From an uncultured bacterium (lineage in GTDB: Bacteria > Bacillota > Clostridia > Lachnospirales > Lachnospiraceae), in assembly GCA_905215405.1 (NCBI GenBank), contig CAJMQE010000021.1, positions 1 through 47,668 on the forward strand: a DNA stretch of 47,668 bases, given 5' to 3'. Each line of letters opens with the position of its first letter. Position 1 is the stretch's first letter. Shown one piece after another: positions 1 through 6,536 of this stretch. Below the pieces are notes generated by a model. The model was not told the DNA's origin. It was given only the letters and a program-made list of their open reading frames with translations, and searched no databases. The position numbers and the translations under genes were made by a program.

Positions 1-31
1 AGCAGGTAAAAAGCTTTGCTGTGATGAATTT

Positions 32-60
32 TTGCTTACAGCGAAAATAATTCTTTATAT
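32..60 (+). promoter_or_regulatory. Possible promoter for the fluoride-riboswitch transcript
   Basis: A TTGCTT at 32-37 is followed after 17 bases by TTATAT at 55-60, with further TATATT and TATTAT overlaps just downstream. It would start transcription about 35-40 bases before the aptamer. The -35 box is poor, so the exact boxes are uncertain; the AT-rich -10 region is the main support. Confidence 0.3.
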
Positions 61-99
61 ATTATGATGGACAAAATCTTTCCGGTGTGGTAGGATGAA

Positions 100-188
100 A
101 TAGTTGGGAATGAGGCACTCCCATATACAGGTAGTTCGCTACTTGCATAGAACCGCTGAATTTTGAATTTATGCTGATGGCTTCTGCG
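100..188 (+). ncRNA. Fluoride riboswitch (crcB motif)
   Basis: The RNA matches the crcB fluoride aptamer. A GGGA/UCCC helix (106-109 with 119-122) encloses AUGAGGC. A GCAUA/UAUGC helix (about 153 and 170-174) is followed directly by the hallmark GCUGAUGGCUUCU at 173-185. GAGGC at 112-116 can pair with GCUUC at 180-184, as GAGGC pairs with GCCUC in the Thermotoga petrophila aptamer. An extra GUAG-UUCG-CUAC hairpin sits in the joining region. The 3' strand of the aptamer is also the 5' arm of the terminator at 173-216, so fluoride binding should prevent termination and switch on the antiporter at 389. The motif match is strong by eye but was not scored with a covariance model. Confidence 0.85.
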
Positions 189-216
189 AATATTTCGCAG
201 GGTCACCAGCTTTTTT
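173..216 (+). terminator. Riboswitch expression-platform terminator
   Basis: CTGCGAA at 184-190 pairs with TTCGCAG at 194-200. The stem extends imperfectly outward with GCTG at 173-176 against CAGC at 207-210, then TTTTTT at 211-216. The 5' arm reuses the 3' strand of the fluoride aptamer, which makes the two folds mutually exclusive. Confidence 0.8.
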
Positions 217-388
217 ATTTCTTAGGAACTTACGATTTGTGGAATAAAAGGATTTTGTGCTTCAGATACGCATTCGCGCCATGAGAAAGTATTGCTTTGT
301 TTGAAAGAAATATAAGATCGTGAGAATGTGGGAAGTATATGTTGTTGACCTGCGGAAAATACATATCGAAACAGGAGGATTCTACTAC

Positions 389-1573
389 ATGTTAACAAGT
401 ATCGCATTTATTTTTCTACTCGGTCTGCTTCTTGGCTCCATATTTAATAAGCTGAAGCTTCCGGGGCTTTTGGGGATGATCATTACGGGCATTATCCTTG
501 GTCCATATGCACTCAATGTGCTGGATGGATCACTACTATCGATATCTGCAGATTTAAGACAGATCGCACTTGTAATCATTCTTACAAGAGCAGGGTTGTC
601 ACTGGATATCAACGATCTGAAAAAAGTAGGCCGACCGGCAGTTATGCTGTGTTTTGTGCCAGCTTGTTTTGAAATAGCGGGTGTTGTTCTGCTTGCACCA
701 CTGCTTTTAAAAGTCAGCTATCTGGAAGCTGCAATAATGGGAAGTGTAATTGCTGCTGTATCACCGGCTGTTATCGTACCAAGAATGATTCGTATCATGA
801 ATCAGGGGTATGGAATGGAGCATAGCATTCCACAGATGATTTTGGCAGGTGCTTCTGTGGATGATGTTTTTGTAATTGTTGTCTTTACGGCATTTACTTC
901 ACTCGCAACAGGTGGAAGTGTAAATGCAGGCCAGTTCGCTGCAATTCCAATTTCTATTGTGACAGGAATGATCGTGGGTGCTGCATGTGGAATTGGATTT
1001 GTTTTCTTCTTCCAGCACTTTCACACCAGAGATACAGTAAAAATACTGGTGCTCTTAAGCATCTCATTTCTACTTCTAGCATGTGAAAGTAGCCTGAAGG
1101 GAAAGATACCTTTCTCAGGACTTCTCGCAATAATGAGTATGGGGGTATTTATCAATAGAAGATACAGCGTACTGGCAGCGAGGTTGTCATCCAAATATAA
1201 TAAGCTCTGGGTCGGCGCAGAGGTTATGCTCTTTGTGCTGGTTGGAACGACAGTAGATCTTAGATATGCACTTGCGGCAGGAATCTTTGCAGTGCTGGTC
1301 GTTATTGGCGCAATGCTAGTCAGAATGCTTGGAGTATTGTGTTGTGTAACTGGAACGAAACTCACCAGAAAAGAAAGAATATTCTGTATGCTCTCTTATA
1401 CGCCAAAAGCTACAGTACAGGCAGCAATCGGCAGTATCCCGCTGACGATGGGGTTGCCATGTGGACAGATCGTTCTGACGGTAGCGGTCATTGCGATTTT
1501 ACTTACTGCTCCATTTGGAGCGATCTGCGTGGATAGATCTTATCAGAAACTGCTTACCAGGACTTGTGAGTAA
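389..1573 (+). CDS. Cation/proton antiporter of the Na+/H+ exchanger (CPA) superfamily
   Basis: A 394-residue polytopic membrane protein with about 12 hydrophobic segments. It begins MLTSIAFIFLLG, and an N-terminal LPGLLGMIITGIILGP segment is typical of the Na+/H+ exchanger domain. The ASVDDVF segment about 155 residues in carries the paired aspartates expected in the ion-binding site of CPA antiporters. The frame is open from 320, but ATG 389 has ACAGGAGG eight bases upstream and gives a natural hydrophobic N-terminus. It is a single gene behind a fluoride riboswitch, so it probably helps cells survive fluoride by moving ions or protons, or possibly by exporting fluoride indirectly. The substrate cannot be read from sequence. 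Fluc (CrcB) and CLC-F, the usual fluoride exporters, are not present in the window. Confidence 0.85.
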   Translation: MLTSIAFIFLLGLLLGSIFNKLKLPGLLGMIITGIILGPYALNVLDGSLLSISADLRQIALVIILTRAGLSLDINDLKKVGRPAVMLCFVPACFEIAGVVLLAPLLLKVSYLEAAIMGSVIAAVSPAVIVPRMIRIMNQGYGMEHSIPQMILAGASVDDVFVIVVFTAFTSLATGGSVNAGQFAAIPISIVTGMIVGAACGIGFVFFFQHFHTRDTVKILVLLSISFLLLACESSLKGKIPFSGLLAIMSMGVFINRRYSVLAARLSSKYNKLWVGAEVMLFVLVGTTVDLRYALAAGIFAVLVVIGAMLVRMLGVLCCVTGTKLTRKERIFCMLSYTPKATVQAAIGSIPLTMGLPCGQIVLTVAVIAILLTAPFGAICVDRSYQKLLTRTCE

Positions 1574-1680
1574 TTGAAATGGTTCAGTGATTGGGGTTCA
1601 GGCGAAAAGAGGAAGATAAGTAAACGGTGAAGAACAGAAAAAATTTATATATTAGGTTCTATAAAATATGACTCAGAAAA

Positions 1681-1738
1681 GATCTGTAAGTCGCATTGTT
1701 CAAAGGGAAGAACGAGCGTGACTGCAGGTCTTTTTTTT
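1681..1738 (+). terminator. Probable intrinsic terminator after the antiporter gene
   Basis: GATCTG at 1681 and AGTC just after it pair with GACT and CAGGTC near 1720-1730 across an imperfect stem, followed by a run of eight T. It lies about 110 bases past the antiporter stop and before the promoter of the GntR gene. The rest of the 273-base gap shows nothing else recognisable. Confidence 0.55.
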
Positions 1739-1802
1739 GTTGTATTTGTTATCTGACGTTAGAGAAATGTTTGGAAAAATTTAGATTTTATTGATTTATC
1801 TA

Positions 1803-1845
1803 TTGACAGCATAAAGAATATATTGTATATATAGTATATACACAA
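1803..1845 (+). promoter_or_regulatory. Promoter with overlapping YtrA-type operator
   Basis: TTGACA at 1803-1808 and TATATA at 1826-1831 are separated by 17 bases. The inverted repeat TTGTATATA-N5-TATACACAA at 1823-1845 covers the -10 region and start point. It lies immediately upstream of a GntR/YtrA-family regulator, so autorepression of the operon is the natural reading. Confidence 0.7.
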
Positions 1846-1888
1846 TATGTATAACATATATGATAGTGTGCAAAGGAGTGGCCATCCA

Positions 1889-2257
1889 ATGAATATTGTA
1901 GTGAGTAACTCCAGCGATAAGCCGATTTACGTGCAGATTACAGAGCAGATAAAGAATCAGATTATTGCCGGAGATTTAAAATCTGGAGATGCACTGCCTT
2001 CCATGCGAGTTCTGGCAAAAGAACTACGAATTAGTGTGATTACGACCAAAAGAGCGTATGAGGAACTGGAACGGGAAGGATTTATAGTCAGTGCAACAGG
2101 CAGGGGAAGCTTTGTAGCAGATAAGAATACAGAGTTCCTCCGGGAAGAAAACCTGAAACGAATCGAAGAGCATCTGACACAGGTAGTACAGATCGCCAAT
2201 GCATCAAAGATTTCAGAACAGGAATTAATTGAGATGCTTCATTTATTAATGGAGTAA
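1889..2257 (+). CDS. GntR-family transcriptional regulator, YtrA subfamily
   Basis: A 122-residue regulator with an N-terminal winged helix-turn-helix (PIYVQITEQIKNQIIAGDL, then LPSMRVLAKEL and TTKRAYEELEREG). It has only a short helical tail of about 45 residues, the arrangement that defines the YtrA subfamily. ATG 1889 has AAAGGAG nine bases upstream; the frame is open from 1847, but that would add a non-conserved leader. It opens a three-gene unit with an ABC ATPase and permease, as in ytr operons of Firmicutes. It most likely represses the unit from the palindrome at 1823-1845 and releases it in response to cell-envelope-active compounds. The effector is inferred from the family. Confidence 0.88.
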   Translation: MNIVVSNSSDKPIYVQITEQIKNQIIAGDLKSGDALPSMRVLAKELRISVITTKRAYEELEREGFIVSATGRGSFVADKNTEFLREENLKRIEEHLTQVVQIANASKISEQELIEMLHLLME

Positions 2258-2312
2258 CAACACGTTAGTTGTACTTAAATATTGGAACCTGAAGAGGGAA
2301 AGGAAACGGATT

Positions 2313-3170
2313 ATGTATAATGAAAATAGTATTGTAGTAGATCATGTTAGTAAAAAATACAACGGTTTCCAACTGGAAGACGTCAGTTTTAAATTACCGA
2401 AAGGCTGTATCATGGGGCTGATCGGAGAGAACGGGGCAGGAAAATCCACCACGATCAAAATCATCCTCGATCTGATCCGTAAGGATAGTGGAAATGTTGA
2501 GGTGCTTGGAAGAACCAAAGTTGGAAAGAAAAAAGCACTTTTTGAAGATATAGGAGTTGTTTTTGATGAAGGATGTTTCCCGGAAGAACTGACGGCTTCT
2601 GACATCGGAAAATCCTTCCGAAAAATTTACAAGCAATGGGATGACAATGCATATCAAAGTTATCTGAGCCGTTTTATGATTCCGGAAAAAAAGAGTTATA
2701 AACAGTTCTCCAGAGGAATGAAGATGAAACTTGCAATTTCAGTTGCACTATCCCATAATCCCAAGTTGTTGATCCTGGATGAGGCGACGAGCGGTCTGGA
2801 TCCAATCGTAAGGGATAGTATTCTGGATGTTTTTATGGAATTTATTCAGAATGAAGAAAATTCAATTCTTCTTTCTTCTCATATTGTGAGTGATCTTGAA
2901 AAGATCTGTGATTATATTACTTTTATCCATGACGGAAAAGTAGTTCTGATGCAGGAAAAAGATGTGCTGATGGAAGAGTATGTAATCCTGAAATGTTCAC
3001 AGACAGAACTTATGCAGCAGCCAAAGAATGCAGTCGTAAGCTTCCGAAAGAACAAATTTGGAGTTGAAGCGCTTGTAAAAAGAGCAGAGATATCAGGTTC
3101 ACATACTTTCGATAAAGCAACACTTGAAGATATTATGTTATTCGTTATAAAGGGGGAAAAGTTATGTTAG
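2313..3170 (+). CDS. ABC transporter ATP-binding protein
   Basis: A 285-residue ATPase subunit. It has a Walker A loop GENGAGKST near residue 37, an ABC signature region YKQFSRGMKMKL near 130, a Walker B and catalytic Glu in LLILDEATSGLDP near 150, and an H-loop in SSHIVSDLE. The C-terminal 70 residues are variable, as in the YtrB/BcrA-like exporters. RBS AAAGGAAA precedes ATG 2313. The gene overlaps the permease start by 7 nt, so translation is probably coupled. With the GntR regulator it forms a small export or resistance module; the substrate is unknown. Confidence 0.92.
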   Translation: MYNENSIVVDHVSKKYNGFQLEDVSFKLPKGCIMGLIGENGAGKSTTIKIILDLIRKDSGNVEVLGRTKVGKKKALFEDIGVVFDEGCFPEELTASDIGKSFRKIYKQWDDNAYQSYLSRFMIPEKKSYKQFSRGMKMKLAISVALSHNPKLLILDEATSGLDPIVRDSILDVFMEFIQNEENSILLSSHIVSDLEKICDYITFIHDGKVVLMQEKDVLMEEYVILKCSQTELMQQPKNAVVSFRKNKFGVEALVKRAEISGSHTFDKATLEDIMLFVIKGEKLC

Positions 3171-3802
3171 GACTGATTCTGAAAGATCTCTATACAGTAA
3201 AAAAACAGTTTAAAATACTAGGATTGCTCATTATTTTTTATTTCGTCATTGCAATAGCAGATAAAAATGTATCTTTTCTGGCTTTTGCGGGGCTATTTAT
3301 AAATATTGCACTTTGCTTTGGAGTCTTTGGGTATGATGAAAAAGGACATTTTGATAAATATACAGCAATTTTGCCAGTGAGCAATAAGATGGCGGTAGCT
3401 GTGAGATATCTGGAAACACTTTTACTTGCTGTTATAATTACGGTCATTATTATTCCTGCCAGCAATCTGATTGAAAGTTCTGCGGATAGTGGAAATTTAC
3501 AGGTTATGATGGTACTTGTGTCTATGGGAATAGTTCTCTCATCCATCATGTTTCCGCTGATCTATAAGATGGGCGTGGAAAAAGCAAGAATAGGGTTGTT
3601 TGGAATAGTTCTGATTCCATTTTTACTGGTACTGCTCTGCAAGAATTTCATGGATCTTAATTCGTTTGTTGAGTTTATGAACCAGGATTTCGTGACAAGA
3701 ATTATAGAAAATCTGCATTGGATCGCACCAGCTATTGCAATCGTATTTCTTTTCATTTCTTATTTTATATCAGCTGCCATTGTTGAAAGAAAAGAGTATT
3801 AG
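3164..3802 (+). CDS. ABC-2 type transporter permease
   Basis: A 212-residue membrane protein with about six hydrophobic segments and the start MLGLILKDLYTVKKQ, which is typical of ABC-2 permeases of the YtrC/BcrB kind (a short cytoplasmic helix followed by TM1). It overlaps the ATPase gene by 7 nt and has GGGGGAAAAG as ribosome binding site inside it. One ATPase and one permease would form a homodimeric half-transporter. No accessory extracellular loop or MacB/FtsX domain is seen. Confidence 0.85.
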   Translation: MLGLILKDLYTVKKQFKILGLLIIFYFVIAIADKNVSFLAFAGLFINIALCFGVFGYDEKGHFDKYTAILPVSNKMAVAVRYLETLLLAVIITVIIIPASNLIESSADSGNLQVMMVLVSMGIVLSSIMFPLIYKMGVEKARIGLFGIVLIPFLLVLLCKNFMDLNSFVEFMNQDFVTRIIENLHWIAPAIAIVFLFISYFISAAIVERKEY

Positions 3803-3841
3803 GAGACCGAGAGAAAAGAGAAAAGGAATAAAGATTTCATA

Positions 3842-3876
3842 GTACTGCAGATATTATGGAAAGTTATCTGCAGTAC
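3842..3876. terminator. Intergenic hairpin between convergent ABC permease and sensor kinase
   Basis: A perfect 12-bp stem, GTACTGCAGATA at 3842-3853 with TATCTGCAGTAC at 3865-3876, and an 11-base loop. There is no T-run on either side, so it may act as a weak terminator or as an RNA-stabilising 3' end shared by the convergent transcripts. Confidence 0.4.
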
Positions 3877-3980
3877 ATATTACAGTACAGATCTAAGTAT
3901 AGATTGTGGCGCACGTTACAGCGCAGATTGATGCATAGATTGTAGCAGATGCTACAGCACAAATTGCAACACAAATGTAT
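3873..3980. repeat. Degenerate 12-nt tandem repeat, about nine copies
   Basis: Reading from 3873 in steps of 12, the units are gtacatattaca, gtacagatctaa, gtatagattgtg, gcgcacgttaca, gcgcagattgat, gcatagattgta, gcagatgctaca, gcacaaattgca and acacaaatgtat; the consensus is close to GCACAGATTGCA. The array runs up to the base before the stop codon of the sensor kinase and overlaps one arm of the hairpin at 3842-3876. It is probably a minisatellite rather than coding. Confidence 0.7.
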
Positions 3981-3981
3981 T

Positions 3982-5565
3982 TTAAAATTGTACTGCAAAT
4001 GTCGTTCCGTTCTGTATGCTGCTGTGGGCCTGAATGGTTCCTGAATGGCGTTCAGTAATGCTTTTTGCAATGGCAAGTCCGAGCCCATATCCGTTAGCAG
4101 CACTGTTCGTGTGAGATTCATCGACTTGATAAAACCGTTCGAACAGAAATGGTAATTTTTCTTTTGGAATGACAGTTCCGGTATTGTGTACCTGAAAGAG
4201 GATATGAGATTTGCTTTTGCGTAGTGTAATGTCAATACAGCGGTCAGGAGAGGATTCAGTTGTGCAGTATTTTAAGGCATTGTCTATGAGAATCATAAAA
4301 AGCTGTAAAAGCTGAGTCGCATCTCCTTTCATAAAGATGGAATCTTCAATGTTGGTCCGGACCTGAATGTTGGACTCGAATGCAAGAACCTCATAGTGCA
4401 GGATACATTTATGAAGTAGCTGATCCAGGGCAACATTTGTAAATGTTCCGGCTTGTTCTCTGTTTTCATTTTTTGCAAGAAAGAGCAGATTTTCAATAAG
4501 TTTGCTCATATGGGTACTTTCTTCTCTAGCACTCTGAATCCATTTCTGCTGGGAGGCTATGGTATCCTGTGTATGAGTAGTAAGGATATCAAGGTCCGCC
4601 ATAATAACAGTCAGTGGCGTCTTTAATTCATGGGAGGCATCGGCAACAAATTGTTGCTGGGCATCCCATGTTTTTTTGATTGGTTTAATGGCAAGGTTGG
4701 AGATAAAAATGCTGATCATCAGGAAAAAGATGAGGCTGATGGCTCCGACCAGAATAGCTACAGCAAAAAAATTCAACATGGATTCATAGATGTAACTCGC
4801 ATTTGCAAATGCAATGTGATAGTAGTCATGGTTCGCGTCAATATAGTAGTAAAGGGAAGGCGTCTGTGTGGTGCCCTTTGTGCCGGCGGAACAATCAATC
4901 GAGTCAAAGATTGCCTGGATTTCTTCATCAGTATAGGCAGAGTTATTTTCATCAACGGTAAATTCTTTGGACGAGCGGTTGTAGGTGACCACAAAGTCGG
5001 CCGTAAAGGTCTGGTTCTGTACTGGTGTTTTTGCAGAATCAGGGGCATTTGATTCGTCAGAAGGTACATTAGATGGCACATCAGAAGGTATATCAGAAGA
5101 TGAATCGGCTGAAATTCTGGCAGGAACTTCAGAAGTCGAATCGGCAACACCGTCAGAAGTCGAATAGGAAGTACCATCAGAAGATGAATCGGGAGCACCG
5201 TCAGAAGGCGAATCGGAAGCATCATCCGAATGAGCACCGGAAGCGGAAGACATTGCAGAAGGCAGATCCAGAGTTTCGACATTCGAAGTTGAAACTGTGG
5301 ATTCACCATCTGTAGTATCAGACGTATTTGTAACCGCATCAGGAAGGATCGCAGGGGCATATTGTGGCCCTGCAGGAATTGGTGATTCTGGGATTGTCTG
5401 AGTCTGTGTACTGCTTCGCATCAGAACATCTTTTAAGGATTTTGTGAGTTCGGTTTTTAAATGGGAATACTGATAAATGCTAACGGCAATGAAGACGCAG
5501 ACAAAGACAGCACTGACCAGGATCATATTTGTAATTATAAATTTTTTTCTTAATTTTTTTATCAT
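3982..5565 (-). CDS. Sensor histidine kinase with repeat-rich extracellular domain
   Basis: A 527-residue two-component kinase. TM1 is at about residues 10-32, an extracellular region at about 33-260, TM2 at about 263-290, then the H-box DASHELKTPLTVI with the phosphorylated His near 313, an N-box ILIDNALKY, and G1/G2 boxes NTGTVIP and GYGLGLAIA. No HAMP domain is obvious between TM2 and the H-box. The outer loop holds a Ser/Asp/Pro-rich stretch of about 70 residues encoded partly by 24-nt DNA repeats, followed by a small folded segment. RBS GGAGAA precedes ATG. It lies 45 bp behind the response regulator and is surely its partner. The signal is unknown; the low-complexity stalk suggests sensing at a distance from the membrane. 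Confidence 0.9.
   Translation of the reverse strand: MIKKLRKKFIITNMILVSAVFVCVFIAVSIYQYSHLKTELTKSLKDVLMRSSTQTQTIPESPIPAGPQYAPAILPDAVTNTSDTTDGESTVSTSNVETLDLPSAMSSASGAHSDDASDSPSDGAPDSSSDGTSYSTSDGVADSTSEVPARISADSSSDIPSDVPSNVPSDESNAPDSAKTPVQNQTFTADFVVTYNRSSKEFTVDENNSAYTDEEIQAIFDSIDCSAGTKGTTQTPSLYYYIDANHDYYHIAFANASYIYESMLNFFAVAILVGAISLIFFLMISIFISNLAIKPIKKTWDAQQQFVADASHELKTPLTVIMADLDILTTHTQDTIASQQKWIQSAREESTHMSKLIENLLFLAKNENREQAGTFTNVALDQLLHKCILHYEVLAFESNIQVRTNIEDSIFMKGDATQLLQLFMILIDNALKYCTTESSPDRCIDITLRKSKSHILFQVHNTGTVIPKEKLPFLFERFYQVDESHTNSAANGYGLGLAIAKSITERHSGTIQAHSSIQNGTTFAVQF
5129..5224. repeat. 24-nt tandem repeat inside the kinase sensor domain, four units
   Basis: Units begin at 5129, 5153, 5177 and 5201 on the plus strand, each starting TCAGAAG or a close variant, with a diverged fifth unit from 5225. 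On the coding strand they encode eight-residue Ser/Asp/Gly-rich units (for example SDSPSDGA). Because 24 is a multiple of three, copy-number change would lengthen or shorten the extracellular stalk without a frameshift. Confidence 0.75.
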
Positions 5566-5610
5566 AGTGTTCTCCGTTCTGGATATTTTGGTGCCTGACT
5601 GTGTCAGAAT

Positions 5611-6291
5611 TTATGTCAGATCAGTGGATTCAAGATGATATCCAAGTTTACGTATTGTTTTGATCTGGGTCGAGGAACGCAGGAAGGTAAGTTTCTTCCT
5701 GAGGAAGGATATATAGGCTTCCACATTGTTTGCTTCGGCATTGGATTCACAGCCCCATACGCTTTCAAGCAAAAGTTCTTTGGTGATGGTTGCATTGGGG
5801 TTGAGCATTAGTCGTTTGAGAATCTCAAATTCTTTGTAACAGAGCTGAACGCTGTCATCGTGGCTGGAAAGCTCGGCAGTCAGAAGATTCAGAGTCAGAT
5901 CGGCGTAGGTCAGTTCTTCCAGATGGATGTCACCGTGACGTCGTGTCAGTGCGTTAATTCTGGCAAGCAGCTCGTCTGGTGAAAATGGCTTAGTCATATA
6001 ATCATCGGCACCACTATTTAATCCAGTGACTTTATCGGTAACAGAATCTTTTGCAGTCAACATCAGAACAGGAACATTGTTATTGTGTCCACGTAATTTT
6101 CTTGCAACAGTAAATCCATTCATAATAGGAAGCATAACATCCAGAATAATGACGTCATATTGTTTCAGGGTAGCATATTCATATCCACTGGCACCGTCGT
6201 ATACGGTGTCGATCATATATTTTTTTGCAGACAGGATTTCATCCAGTGCATCGGCAAGCCTGCGTTCATCCTCTACTATTAATACATTCAT
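5611..6291 (-). CDS. OmpR/PhoB-family response regulator
   Basis: A 226-residue regulator. The receiver domain starts MNVLIVEDERRLADAL with acidic pocket residues ED; the phospho-acceptor Asp lies in YDVIILDVMLP (near residue 52) and the conserved Lys in DDYMTKPFS. The C-terminal winged helix contains LCYKEFEILKRLML and a final IKTIRKLGYHL, typical of Trans_reg_C. The longest frame starts at 6336, but ATG 6291 has GAGAGGAG eight bases upstream and matches the receiver N-terminus. It is transcribed ahead of the kinase gene. The divergent promoter at 6412-6443 carries a direct repeat suited to this family, so the CotH-family gene is a likely target. Confidence 0.92.
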   Translation of the reverse strand: MNVLIVEDERRLADALDEILSAKKYMIDTVYDGASGYEYATLKQYDVIILDVMLPIMNGFTVARKLRGHNNNVPVLMLTAKDSVTDKVTGLNSGADDYMTKPFSPDELLARINALTRRHGDIHLEELTYADLTLNLLTAELSSHDDSVQLCYKEFEILKRLMLNPNATITKELLLESVWGCESNAEANNVEAYISFLRKKLTFLRSSTQIKTIRKLGYHLESTDLT

Positions 6292-6326
6292 TTCTATACT
6301 CCTCTCAGAAATTCGCTCATGGCATA

Positions 6327-6352
6327 AAAAAATCATCCTCCAGATGATTTTT
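6327..6352 (-). terminator. Terminator-like hairpin in the leader of the response-regulator gene
   Basis: AAAATCATC and GATGATTTT pair around a small loop. Read on the minus strand the stem is followed by a run of T and ends about 35 bases before the response-regulator start. It is either an attenuator in the leader or the end of a short upstream transcript. Confidence 0.4.
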
Positions 6353-6411
6353 GGGCTGAAAATATTTTATTAATGTAATTATTTAAGCATACGATTATGG
6401 CTTTTTTGTGA

Positions 6412-6443
6412 TTTCAGTTTAATTTCAGTTTCTTTTTTATAAT
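6412..6443 (+). promoter_or_regulatory. cotH-like gene promoter with 11-bp direct repeats (response-regulator boxes)
   Basis: TTTCAGTTTAA at 6412-6422 is repeated at once as TTTCAGTTTCT at 6423-6433, an 11-bp period that is the usual spacing of OmpR/PhoB half-sites. A perfect -10 TATAAT lies at 6438-6443. No good -35 hexamer is present, because the repeats occupy that region, as in activator-dependent promoters. The divergent gene encodes an OmpR-type regulator. Confidence 0.65.
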
Positions 6444-6536
6444 GGATAGTGAGACAGAAAATAGAATGGACATAACATTTATGAGTCCATTGTAAAAAAA
6501 TGCGCATGAGAATCGCGCAGGAAATGGAGACTGAAT

